Of a stretch of 64,000 nt of DNA, positions 51,862-60,069 are shown piece after piece; position 1 is the stretch's first letter; each line of letters starts with the position of its first letter. The notes under the pieces were generated by a model. The model ran no database searches, had not been told where the DNA came from, and was given only the letters and a program-made list of their open reading frames with translations. This stretch comes from Brevibacterium sp. XM4083 (GTDB lineage Bacteria; Actinomycetota; Actinomycetes; Actinomycetales; Brevibacteriaceae), in the NCBI RefSeq assembly GCF_006489205.2, contig NZ_VFYR02000004.1:518101-582100 (forward strand). Direction: 5' to 3'. The position numbers and the translations under genes were made by a program.

Positions 51862-53193
51862 ATGAGCCATCCGCCCCAGCCGCACATCCCGCCAAGCCCA
51901 CAGCCCCACCCACAGCCCGCTCCCCCACCGACCGCGGCACCGCCTCGGCGCGCATTCGCCCCCGACCTCGCCCGCGGCTTCATGCTCTGCCTCATCGGGA
52001 TCGCCAATGTCTCGACCTACCTGTGGGGCACGTCGGGCGTCAACTCCCTGTCCGGCCATCCGCCGAGCGACTCTGCCCTCGACGTCGTGCTGTCCGTGCT
52101 CACGATCCTCTTCGTCGACGGCAGCATCTACCCGATGTTCGCGTTCCTCTTCGGCTACGGCATCGTCCAGTTCGCCCGCAACCGCACCGCCGCCGGCGAC
52201 AGCCCCCAGTCGGTCACGCGGATGCTCCTGCACCGCCACCTCTGGCTCGTCATCTTCGGCTTCGTCCACGCCGCGCTCCTCTTCGGCGGCGACATCCTCG
52301 GCGCGTACGGCCTGTGCGGGCTCGTCCTCGGCTACCTCATCGTCAACGCGCGCGACCGCATCCTCACCATCACCGTGTGGGTGCTCACCGGCGTCCTCGT
52401 CCTCTTCATCCTCGCCCAGATCGGGTTCGTCGCACTGGCGCTGGCCTTGGGAGGCGGGGCCGGCACCGAGGTGGCCGCTGAGTCCGATGGGGAGGACTTC
52501 GTCGCCGCCAACGCGATCCTCAGCAGCATGCTCACCCAGGGTGCTGACGAACCGAACTACCTGATGACCATCGGCATCCGCCTCCTCGTCTGGGTGATGG
52601 CGACCGTGCTCGGCATGCTCGCGCTCACCGTGCCCATTGCCATCATCCTCGGCGGACTCGCCGCCCGGCATTGGTGGATCGAACCGCGACCGGCGGTGCC
52701 GGGGATTGCACCCGACGCCGAGGCGGTCCGCCGTCCCCGTCTCGGCCTCGTCGCCGCGATCGGCATTCCCGTCGGTGTCCTCGGTGCGCTGCCCCGGGCT
52801 CTCGCGTACCTCGGCTGGGTGCCGGAGGACGCGGCGTTCGTGCAGCTCTTCGGCGGTCTCGGCGCCCTCACCGGCGCCTGCGCCGGCATCGGGTACGCGG
52901 CTCTGTTCGGCCTCATCGGGCTGCGCGTCCAGAACCGCCCGCCGAGACTGCTGCTGCCCGTGGCCTACCTCGGCAAACGCTCGCTGAGCTTCTACCTGCT
53001 CCAGTCGGTGGTCTTCGCCCCGCTGCTCGCCGCGTGGGGTGTCGGCCTCGGTGAAACGTGGAACACGACCCCGGCGTTCCTCCTCGCCATCGGCGTGTGG
53101 CTCGTCTCGCTCGGCCTCGCGACGTGGTTGGAGAGGAAGAATGCGAAAGGCCCCGCCGAGGTGGTGCTGCGCCGGCTCACCTACGGACGGTGA
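51862..53193 (+). CDS. DUF418 family membrane protein (YeiB-like)
   Basis: 443 residues. A Pro/His-rich N-terminus (~30 residues) precedes 9-10 membrane segments. RAFAPDLARGFMLCLIGIANV, MFAFLFGYGIVQFARN and the C-terminal YLGKRSLSFYLLQSVVFAPLL are typical of DUF418/YeiB proteins, which are related to acyltransferase-3-like membrane proteins. Function is unknown. The last 13 bp overlap the convergent EamA gene. Confidence 0.85.
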   Translation: MSHPPQPHIPPSPQPHPQPAPPPTAAPPRRAFAPDLARGFMLCLIGIANVSTYLWGTSGVNSLSGHPPSDSALDVVLSVLTILFVDGSIYPMFAFLFGYGIVQFARNRTAAGDSPQSVTRMLLHRHLWLVIFGFVHAALLFGGDILGAYGLCGLVLGYLIVNARDRILTITVWVLTGVLVLFILAQIGFVALALALGGGAGTEVAAESDGEDFVAANAILSSMLTQGADEPNYLMTIGIRLLVWVMATVLGMLALTVPIAIILGGLAARHWWIEPRPAVPGIAPDAEAVRRPRLGLVAAIGIPVGVLGALPRALAYLGWVPEDAAFVQLFGGLGALTGACAGIGYAALFGLIGLRVQNRPPRLLLPVAYLGKRSLSFYLLQSVVFAPLLAAWGVGLGETWNTTPAFLLAIGVWLVSLGLATWLERKNAKGPAEVVLRRLTYGR

Positions 53194-54158
53194 GGCCGGC
53201 GCCGGGGTCGGCGTCGCGGAACGGCGCCGGTGACCACGGCCACCGCCCCGACGACGAGCGCGGCACCGAGGAGCTGGTCGCGTCCGTACCTCTCTCCGAG
53301 GACGATCGCCGCTGCCGCCAGAGCGAGCACCGGCTGAAGGAGGAGAAGACTCGCTGTCACGCTCGCCGACAGTCGCGCGCTGCCGTGGTGGATGAACAGC
53401 CAGGCCGCGACCTGCCCGACGAGGGCGAGGACGATGAGAAGGCCCCACGACCTCGGTGAGATCCCGGAGAACTGCAGTCCGCCGGAGAACTGGGCGATGC
53501 CCGCCGAGGTAAGGGCGGCCGCCCCGGTCGCCCAGGTGAGCGGCTGGAGCGCAAGGCGCGCACCGGTCCCCGTCGCCCGGCGGTTGAGGAAGAGGTAGGT
53601 TCCGTAGCCGAGCCCGGCGAGAAGACCGAGGAGCACGCCATCGATGCGGATCCCGCCGGGTCCCGGTCCGCCGATCGTTTCGCCGCCGCTGCCGCCCAGG
53701 CCGCTGACGAGGCCGACGCCGACGAGCATGAGCGGCACCGCAACGAGGAATCGCCGCCGCGGGCGTTCGCGATCGATGAGGAACGCGAGCAGCGGGAGCA
53801 CGATGACCTGGATGTTGATGAGCACTGTCGACACTCCGGCGCCGACGAGGAAGATCGACGCCGTCCACGCGCTGTAGTCGATGCCGAGGGCCACCCCCGC
53901 CGCGATCGACCACGCGATGCCCCGGGCCGTGAGCCGAGTCTTGCGGCGCCCCTCCCACAGGGCGAGGGGAATGAGCGGGACGATGGCGATCGCACAGCGC
54001 AGCACTGCCGTCGTCGCCGCGTCGATGCCGGCAAGCTTGACCACGACCGCCGAGACGGACAGGCAGACCGCGCCGCTGAGCACCGCGGCAACCGCCCAGC
54101 CGGTGCCGCGAGCCGACTCAGTGTCTGCCTGGGCCGACGGTGCCCCGTTGTCGTTCAT
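53181..54158 (-). CDS. EamA/DMT family exporter
   Basis: 325 residues with 10 membrane segments in two EamA halves (VLSGAVCLSVSAVVVKLAG... and LLAGLGYGTYLFLNRRATG...ASLLLLQPVLALAAAAIVLGE). It is likely an exporter of amino acids or similar metabolites. It ends in an Arg/Pro-rich tail. It is divergent from a LysR gene at 54278, which likely controls it. Confidence 0.87.
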   Translation of the reverse strand: MNDNGAPSAQADTESARGTGWAVAAVLSGAVCLSVSAVVVKLAGIDAATTAVLRCAIAIVPLIPLALWEGRRKTRLTARGIAWSIAAGVALGIDYSAWTASIFLVGAGVSTVLINIQVIVLPLLAFLIDRERPRRRFLVAVPLMLVGVGLVSGLGGSGGETIGGPGPGGIRIDGVLLGLLAGLGYGTYLFLNRRATGTGARLALQPLTWATGAAALTSAGIAQFSGGLQFSGISPRSWGLLIVLALVGQVAAWLFIHHGSARLSASVTASLLLLQPVLALAAAAIVLGERYGRDQLLGAALVVGAVAVVTGAVPRRRPRRRPHRP

Positions 54159-54277
54159 GATTCGACACTAGGCTCATTGACTGATCAGCACTACTTCTCA
54201 TTCATTACCTAGGATGATAGGAATTTCTTAGTAGTCGAACTATCGACGCGAACGGACTGAGGCGAAGGGGACGACCG
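54159..54277. promoter_or_regulatory. Divergent control region, EamA exporter / LysR regulator
   Basis: This 119-bp gap is AT-rich for the window. It contains TGATCA, CCTAGG and the inverted pair ACTACT (54190-54195) / AGTAGT (54230-54235). It most likely holds both promoters and the LysR sites; no exact boxes are assigned. Confidence 0.4.
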
Positions 54278-55180
54278 ATGGATCTCGAGTGGAGCCGCCT
54301 GCGGATCCTCGACGCGGTGGCGCGCACCGGATCGGTCACGCACGCCGCCGAGATGCTCCACCTCACCGGGCCTGCCGTCTCCCAGCAGCTGCGTCGGATC
54401 GAGGCGGAGATCGGCCGACCGGTCGTCGTCGCCGCTGGGCGGGGAGTCAAGCTCACCGACGCGGGACGCCTCCTGGCCGACTGCGCGGCCCAGGTCGCCG
54501 AGCTGACCCAGCAAGCGAAGAACGATCTTGATGACGGCGCCGATCTCTCGGGCACGGTGCGGATCGGGGCGATCGCCTCGGCGATTCGCGGCTTCCTCAC
54601 ACCTGAGCTGGTCGCCCTGCGAACGGTGCACCCCGGTGTCGTCGTCACCCTCGAGGACGGGGAGACCGATGCCCACCTCGACCGGTTGACGCGCGGGAGT
54701 CTCGATCTCGTCATCGCCGAATCGTGGGGCGCGGCCCCGCTGCCCCTGCCGGCCGGTGTCACCGCCGCCGTGCTGTTCCGCGAGCGCGGCTACCTCGCGC
54801 TGCCCGCCGACCATCCTGCGTCCGCACACGCGACCGTCGACATCCGCGATGTCGCCGACGAGGTCTGGTCGACCTGCGCACGGGACTCCCGCGACCACGC
54901 GGCGCTCGTGCAGATCGCCCGCGCCGCCGGGGTCGATCCGGTCATCCGACACTTCGTCGCCGACCCTCACACGCAGAAGACGCTCGTTGCACAGGGGCTG
55001 GGGCTCGCCTGCCTGCCCTTCAGCTCTCCCCCGGCCGATGCGGAGGACATCGTCTACCGCCGGCTTACCCCTGCCGCCCATCGTGACATCACCCTTCTCA
55101 CCCACGACTGCACCCCGAGCCGTGCCGTCGCCGCAGTCAGAGATGCCCTACTCGACGGCGGGAGTGCACTGCCGCGCTGA
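54278..55180 (+). CDS. LysR family transcriptional regulator
   Basis: 300 residues. The winged helix RLRILDAVARTGSVTHAAEMLHLTGPAVSQQLRRIEAEIGRPVV and a periplasmic-binding-like effector domain (RIGAIASAIRGFLTPELVALR...) are normal. ATG 54278 follows GAAGGGG. It is divergent from the EamA exporter and convergent with a second EamA gene, whose 3' end it overlaps by 33 bp. Confidence 0.92.
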   Translation: MDLEWSRLRILDAVARTGSVTHAAEMLHLTGPAVSQQLRRIEAEIGRPVVVAAGRGVKLTDAGRLLADCAAQVAELTQQAKNDLDDGADLSGTVRIGAIASAIRGFLTPELVALRTVHPGVVVTLEDGETDAHLDRLTRGSLDLVIAESWGAAPLPLPAGVTAAVLFRERGYLALPADHPASAHATVDIRDVADEVWSTCARDSRDHAALVQIARAAGVDPVIRHFVADPHTQKTLVAQGLGLACLPFSSPPADAEDIVYRRLTPAAHRDITLLTHDCTPSRAVAAVRDALLDGGSALPR

Positions 55181-56197
55181 ACGAGCCTCAGACGCGCGGC
55201 GTGACTCGGTCTCGGACCCGACACCAGCTACGGGGCCGGCCGATTCCGGCACGATGGGCACGGGATCGGGCACCGCCTCGGCGATCGTCCCCTTGGCTGC
55301 CCGCAGTCCGGCACCTGCCCGCTGCCCGGCACCTGCCCGCAGCCCCGCGCCGAGGACGCCGATGATGACGAGTGCTGCCCCGCAGAGCTCGCCGACGGTC
55401 ACGGTCTCCCCGAAGACGAACCATGCCGCGCTCATGCCGACGATGGGCACGAGCATCGAGAACGGTGCGACGACGCCGGCGGGGTTGCGCGAGAGCAGCC
55501 ACGACCACACGCCTGACCCGATGACCGTGGCGATGACGACGGTGTAGACGAGCCCGGCGATGCCGAGCAGACCGGTCGGCGTCGCCAGCGTCGTCAGAGA
55601 GGCCCCGATCCGGTCAGGGCCTTCGACGAGCAGGGCGAGGAGGAGCATGGGCACGGGCGGGACGACCGACATCCACATCGTGAACTTCACGGGCTCGACC
55701 GAATGCGCCTGCCGGTTGCAGATGTTGCCGATCGCCCAGCCGAAGGCGCCGGCGAGCGTGAGGAGGAACGGCAGGAAGCTCGCGCTCGAGTCGAGCCGCT
55801 GCCACCCGACGACACCGAGTCCGGCCATCGCGAGCAGGAGGAACGCCATCTGCGAGCCGCGCACCCGCTCCCGCAGCACCGTCATCCCGAGGAGGACGGT
55901 GAATGGCCCCGAAGCCTGGAGGACGAGGGAGGCGAGTCCGGCGGGCATGCCGGCGGCCATCGCCCAGTAGAGGAACGCGAACTGGAGGATGCCGAAGCCG
56001 AGCCCGTAGCCGAGGATCCACCGGAACCGCACCCGCGGCATGGGAACGAAGAGGAGTGCGGGAATCGCGAGGAGGGAGAAGCGCAGCGCGACGAGGAAGA
56101 ACGGCGGGAACTGGTCGAGGGAGAGGTCGATCGCGAGGAAGTTCAGTCCCCACATCACGGCCACCGAGGCGGCGAGGAGACAGTGTCGGAACGTCAT
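55148..56197 (-). CDS. EamA/DMT family exporter
   Basis: 349 residues. Ten membrane segments: LLAASVAVMWGLNFLAIDLSLDQFPPFFLVALRF is the EamA start, and VVAPFSMLVPIVGMSAAWFVFGE the second-half motif, as in O-acetylserine/cysteine exporters. A ~65-residue tail with GAGLRAGAGQRAGAGLRA repeats follows. ATG 56197 has GGAG upstream; ATGs at 56224 and 56230 are also in frame. It is divergent from the LysR gene at 56269. Confidence 0.85.
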   Translation of the reverse strand: MTFRHCLLAASVAVMWGLNFLAIDLSLDQFPPFFLVALRFSLLAIPALLFVPMPRVRFRWILGYGLGFGILQFAFLYWAMAAGMPAGLASLVLQASGPFTVLLGMTVLRERVRGSQMAFLLLAMAGLGVVGWQRLDSSASFLPFLLTLAGAFGWAIGNICNRQAHSVEPVKFTMWMSVVPPVPMLLLALLVEGPDRIGASLTTLATPTGLLGIAGLVYTVVIATVIGSGVWSWLLSRNPAGVVAPFSMLVPIVGMSAAWFVFGETVTVGELCGAALVIIGVLGAGLRAGAGQRAGAGLRAAKGTIAEAVPDPVPIVPESAGPVAGVGSETESRRASEARSARQCTPAVE

Positions 56198-56268
56198 GAC
56201 TCCATTCTTGGCCGGCTCATTCATGAGCACAATCGCAAAGATCTGAACTGTCCTTGTAGCATTGCTTC

Positions 56269-57204
56269 ATGGTCATCGACCCGCGGCACCTCGAGCTCCT
56301 CCGCCTCCTCGATGAGCGCGGCAGCGTCACCGAGGTCGCGCGCGTCACGCACCGCACCCCCTCGGCGGTCTCCCAGCAGCTGCGGCAGGCGACCCGGGAG
56401 CTCGGGCACGCCCTCGTCGAACCGGCCGGACGCGGACTCGCGCTCACCCCGGCGGGGCGGCTGCTCGCCGCGGGCGGACGCGACCTCGCCCGAACGCTCG
56501 CACGCGTGCAGGCGGACTGGGAGGGCCACCTCGGCGAGCCCGTCGGGGAGATCACCCTCGCCGGCCTCCCGAGCGCGCTCACCTACCTCCTGCCCGACGC
56601 CCTGCGCGAACTCCACCGGACGCACCCGGGTCTGCGGTTGCGGACCTCGGATGTCGACCTCGCCGAACACGAGTTCGCGGCCCTGACCAGTGATGTCGAC
56701 ATCGTCATCGCCCACAGCCTCGTCTCCGACCGCCCGGCCGGCACGGACGGACTCACCGTCGTGCCGCTCGCGCAGGAGCCGATCGACGTCGCGATGGCCA
56801 CGGCCCACCCGCTCGCCGGGAGGACCGAGCTCACCCCGGACGATGTCGTCGACTGGCCGTGGGTCGGGGTGCCGCACGGGTACCCGTTCAACTCGGTGCT
56901 GCTCTCCCTCGCCCACGTCACCGGCCGCGACCTCGACGTCGTCCAGCGCATCCGCGACAACCGGCTCATCGAGGCGATCGTCGCCTCGAGCGATCAGCTC
57001 GCCCTCCTCCCCCGGTTCACGACGCCGCGGGACGCCGGGCTCACCCTCGTCCCGCTGTCGGGGGTGACGACGATGCGCTGGGTCGTCGCCGTCATGCGCC
57101 CGGACACCGCCGAACGCGTCGCGGTCAGGCGCGTGCTCGACGCGCTGACGCGAAGCGACGAGGGACGAGCTTCTCCAGAGGCAGGAACGCCGCCCAGCAG
57201 ATGA
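56269..57204 (+). CDS. LysR family transcriptional regulator
   Basis: 311 residues. HLELLRLLDERGSVTEVARVTHRTPSAVSQQLRQATRELGHALVEPAGRG is the LysR winged helix; the rest is the effector domain, ending ...AVRRVLDALTRSDEGRAS. It is divergent from the exporter above (71 bp) and probably regulates it. Its last 80 bp overlap, in antisense, the end of the HTTM-like gene, an unusually long overlap for this window. Confidence 0.92.
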   Translation: MVIDPRHLELLRLLDERGSVTEVARVTHRTPSAVSQQLRQATRELGHALVEPAGRGLALTPAGRLLAAGGRDLARTLARVQADWEGHLGEPVGEITLAGLPSALTYLLPDALRELHRTHPGLRLRTSDVDLAEHEFAALTSDVDIVIAHSLVSDRPAGTDGLTVVPLAQEPIDVAMATAHPLAGRTELTPDDVVDWPWVGVPHGYPFNSVLLSLAHVTGRDLDVVQRIRDNRLIEAIVASSDQLALLPRFTTPRDAGLTLVPLSGVTTMRWVVAVMRPDTAERVAVRRVLDALTRSDEGRASPEAGTPPSR

Positions 57205-58030
57205 CGGTCGGGAGGAAGTGGATCCCGAGCGCGAAGTACGTCATGAGGTGGAAGAGGCAGAAGAAGGCGACGATGAAGTAGATCGCCTTGCCCTTGACGA
57301 ACAGCGCGACCGGCGAGAGGAACTCGAAGACGAGCGTCGCCCACTGGGCGGCGATGAGGAGTCCCGGCATCTCGAGGAACGGCTTCGACCATTCCGCCCC
57401 GCGGCGCATGAGCGCCCAGATGATGACCGCGCCGTTGGCCCAGTCGGTGATGTCGCCGGACGCGATCCACTTCATGAGCACCGAGTAGAAGTACGTGAGG
57501 ACGACGGAGATCTGGACGACCCGCAGCGCCCAGCCTGCCTTCGCCGAGGTGGTCCCCACCTCCCGGAACCTCGCGACGCCGACCGTGGGGAGGACGACGG
57601 CGGCGATGACGAGCGCCATGTGATCGTGGGCGACGTACCCGTAGCCCTGCGTGTAGAACATCCACGCCCCGAAGGTGATCGCGACGATGATCCCGCTCGT
57701 GCGCTGGAGGATCCCGATCGCGGCGAGCACGCAGAAGGTGATGATGAGGGCGAGCAGGATCTGCGCGCCGAGGACGCTCACCGGTGGGATGCCGAGCACC
57801 CGGGCCAGCCACAGCGGCTGGTAGAGCTCGGGCGTCCACCCGTGCGGGATGACGTCACCGGAGATCGTGAGGACGTCGATGATGATGAAGACGTAGATGA
57901 TGAAGCGGAACACCGCGACCCGCGCCAGCGGCACCTGCGGCATGAACCAGCGGAGGAAGGCATTGCGGTGGTCGGGCAGGGTCGGCGACAGAGTCCCGGC
58001 GGTCGTCGCGGTCGTGGTCGAGGAGGCCAT
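57125..58030 (-). CDS. HTTM-like membrane protein
   Basis: 301 residues with 7-8 membrane segments. Blocks such as RVAVFRFIIYVFIIIDVLTISGDVIPHGW, GYGYVAHDHMALVIAAVVLPTVG, VVQISVVLTYFYSVLMKWIASG and FLSPVALFVKGK resemble HTTM (horizontally transferred transmembrane) proteins related to vitamin K gamma-carboxylase. Activity is unknown. ATG 58030 begins just after the stop of the upstream gene, so translation is coupled. Its 3' end overlaps LysR by 80 bp. Confidence 0.78.
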   Translation of the reverse strand: MASSTTTATTAGTLSPTLPDHRNAFLRWFMPQVPLARVAVFRFIIYVFIIIDVLTISGDVIPHGWTPELYQPLWLARVLGIPPVSVLGAQILLALIITFCVLAAIGILQRTSGIIVAITFGAWMFYTQGYGYVAHDHMALVIAAVVLPTVGVARFREVGTTSAKAGWALRVVQISVVLTYFYSVLMKWIASGDITDWANGAVIIWALMRRGAEWSKPFLEMPGLLIAAQWATLVFEFLSPVALFVKGKAIYFIVAFFCLFHLMTYFALGIHFLPTVICWAAFLPLEKLVPRRFASARRARA

Positions 58031-58032
58031 GG

Positions 58033-58608
58033 TCACTGCACCTCCCACGTCGCGAGGGTCCGGGTCACAGGTTCGCCGACGCTGCGGCCGTTGTCGAGCT
58101 GCGTCGTGTCACGGCAGAGGATCATCTCCTCGGGCTCGGGCTGACCGGGATGGAGCCGGATGTAGGAGTCGGCGAGCGTCTGGAGCAGCTCGGGATTGTC
58201 GATGACCCGCTGCAGCTGGGACTCGACGTCACCGCGCTCGATGCCGACGGTGGCCGTGTTGAACGCGAGCCGGGTCGGTTCGTCCTCACCGGGGAACCGG
58301 GCGGCGATGCACGTCGAGTTGACCTCGCCGTTGAGATCCTTCGCCGTCGCATACTGGGTGAGGGAGCCGAGCGGGAAGAAGTCGTTCGTGTTGAGGAACT
58401 GCCCCGCCGTGAGGATGACGAGGGCGACCGCGGTCACCGCGATCCGCCACCCCGTCCCGATCCGCGACAGCGGTGCCCTCGCCGAGGCGGTCGCGGGCTC
58501 GGGTGCGTCAGCGGGCCCGGTCGCGTCAGCGGGCTCGGGTGCGTCAGCGGGTTCAGTCGCGCTGCCCGGCGGGGTGTTCGTGAGGAGTCGGCGCTTCTTC
58601 TCGTCCAT
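58033..58608 (-). CDS. Single-span membrane protein, partner of the HTTM-like protein
   Basis: 191 residues. The N-terminal ~48 residues carry ADAPEP/ADATGP repeats (18-bp DNA repeat near 58490-58560), one membrane span follows (GWRIAVTAVALVILTAGQFL), then a ~115-residue extracytoplasmic domain with Cys residues in NSTCIAARFPG and EMILCRDTT that could form a disulfide. Gene pairs of this shape next to HTTM-like genes recur in Actinobacteria by memory. Function unknown. Confidence 0.72.
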   Translation of the reverse strand: MDEKKRRLLTNTPPGSATEPADAPEPADATGPADAPEPATASARAPLSRIGTGWRIAVTAVALVILTAGQFLNTNDFFPLGSLTQYATAKDLNGEVNSTCIAARFPGEDEPTRLAFNTATVGIERGDVESQLQRVIDNPELLQTLADSYIRLHPGQPEPEEMILCRDTTQLDNGRSVGEPVTRTLATWEVQ

Positions 58609-58810
58609 GTGCTGCGGGGCTCATCCTCTCGTGCCGCGGTCGGTCGCCCGGTCCGGCACTCTGGGTGCGCGGACGGTCTGCTCAGACGATGCCGGGGCGG
58701 ACACCTCGGCGATCTCGGAGACAATCGTAGCGTCCCGCACCAGCATCGACGCTCAGCAAGCGGCGCACCGGTGGCCGGAGGGTGGCCTTCTCAGCAAGTG
58801 AGGGGGGCGG

Positions 58811-59626
58811 TCACGAACCGCGGGCGTAGAGGTTGAGCTGCTCCCACGCCGCGGCGTACTTCTGGAACGCCGCGGTCGCGGACTCGATGTCGTCGTTGCT
58901 CAGCGCCGTCACCCACGAGTCGACGAGCTCCGGGCCCTCGTTCGGCCACAGCACCTCGCTCATCCCGCCGAGGTCGAGTTCGAGGATCGAGTTCATGTCG
59001 AAGCTGTCGATCCACTGCGCGAGCACCCCGGTCTGCTCGACCATGTCGACGACCTTCGACTTCTCCGCGATGGTCTCCGCGGCCCACTCCATGCGCGCCG
59101 AGGCGGCGAGGATGTCGGTGCGGATGAGCACCCGCATCCCGGCCTCGGTCTCCTCGGTGATGACCTGGTCCTCCCCGAGGGAGAAGAAGAGCCACCATGC
59201 CGGGGGCACGTCCCAGGCCGAGACCCGGGTGAAGATGCGAGTGTCCTTCGTGTCCTGGAGCCACTCGGCGCGGTGGCCGGCCGCCCGCCGTCGGGCGGAC
59301 TTCGGGGCGATGATGTCAAGGGTCGCCTTCGACGTGTGCTCGGTCAGCGACTCGAGCGCCTCCCACCCGCGGATGTCCTCCTGGGTGGGGCTGAAGCGGT
59401 CCACCCCGTCCGGGGTCTGAGACGCCGGGAGGAAGATCGGGGTGTTGCGGAACGACTCGGCCACCGGGTTCGGGGGAAGCGAGATCAAGCGCTGATCCGC
59501 GTCCGCCGCCACCTGCGCTTCGATGCGCGCACGGTTGTCCTCGACCTGCCTGTCTTGCAATTCGGAATGAACCACCGTGGGTTCGAAGATCCGCAGGGAG
59601 ACGAGATATTCGCGACTGTAGGACAT
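58811..59626 (-). CDS. Conserved actinobacterial protein of unknown function
   Basis: 271 residues, soluble, no signal peptide. It opens MSYSREYLVSLRIFEPTVVHSELQDRQVEDNRARIEAQV, with a basic-acidic helical stretch, and has WDVPPAWWLFFSLGEDQVI and MEWAAETIAEKSKVVDMVEQTG later. I do not recognise a domain, but it looks well folded and is set against the DUF3073 gene, with which it shares a divergent 128-bp region. A role cannot be given. Confidence 0.7.
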   Translation of the reverse strand: MSYSREYLVSLRIFEPTVVHSELQDRQVEDNRARIEAQVAADADQRLISLPPNPVAESFRNTPIFLPASQTPDGVDRFSPTQEDIRGWEALESLTEHTSKATLDIIAPKSARRRAAGHRAEWLQDTKDTRIFTRVSAWDVPPAWWLFFSLGEDQVITEETEAGMRVLIRTDILAASARMEWAAETIAEKSKVVDMVEQTGVLAQWIDSFDMNSILELDLGGMSEVLWPNEGPELVDSWVTALSNDDIESATAAFQKYAAAWEQLNLYARGS

Positions 59627-59754
59627 GGGTTCAGCCTATCCAAGGTCGCTTCCCGAAATGGAACTTCCCACCGCGAACAGGTAGGATTTAAGCGCATAGC
59701 AGAGATCTAGTCTGGGGCGAGCTGCCCCACATGACGACGGAGGGGGTCACGCCA

Positions 59755-59982
59755 GTGGGTCGCGGCCGCGCAAAGGCAAAGCAGATCAAGGTAGCTCGGA
59801 AGCTCAAGTACTACAGCCCCGACACTGATCTCAATCGTCTCCAACAGGAACTTGGCACGGACTCCCATGAGTCCTCCTCAACCGACGCCTATGACGACGA
59901 ACCCGATTACTCGGAGTACGCGGACAAGTACAACGTCGACGACGAAGACGGCGACGACGAGTACACGGAGCGCCGCTCCTGA
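59755..59982 (+). CDS. DUF3073 family protein
   Basis: 75 residues if started at GTG 59755 (VGRGRAKAKQIKVARKLKYYSPDTDL), the usual DUF3073 N-terminus, with GGAGGGGGTC upstream; ATG 59731 would add 8 residues. A basic first half is followed by an acidic second half (YADKYNVDDEDGDDEYTERR). The family is near-universal in Actinobacteria and often adjoins purM/purF, as here. Role unknown. TAGGAT near 59682 is a likely -10. Confidence 0.9.
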   Translation: MGRGRAKAKQIKVARKLKYYSPDTDLNRLQQELGTDSHESSSTDAYDDEPDYSEYADKYNVDDEDGDDEYTERRS

Positions 59983-59996
59983 GCTGACCCCAGACG

Positions 59997-60039
59997 CATG
60001 AGGAGGGGCGGAGACGTGAAGTCTCCGCCCCTCCTCATG
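59997..60039. terminator. Strong bidirectional terminator between DUF3073 and purM
   Basis: A perfect 19-bp stem (59997-60015 / 60021-60039) with loop GTGAA separates two convergent genes. Confidence 0.9.
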
Positions 60040-60069
60040 TGTCTCAGCGGATCATGTGTCTCAGCGGAG
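60036..60069 (-). repeat. 17-bp tandem duplication over the purM stop codon
   Basis: CATGTGTCTCAGCGGA begins at 60036 and again at 60053, exactly 17 bp apart; the next base differs. The second copy includes the purM stop (60061-60063). The first copy runs into the terminator arm. Confidence 0.85.

Noticed and set aside
51604-53958. Open frame of ~780 codons on the - strand through the DUF418 region
   Set aside because: It runs antisense to a clear membrane protein and has low-complexity Glu/Asp/Arg composition typical of shadow frames.
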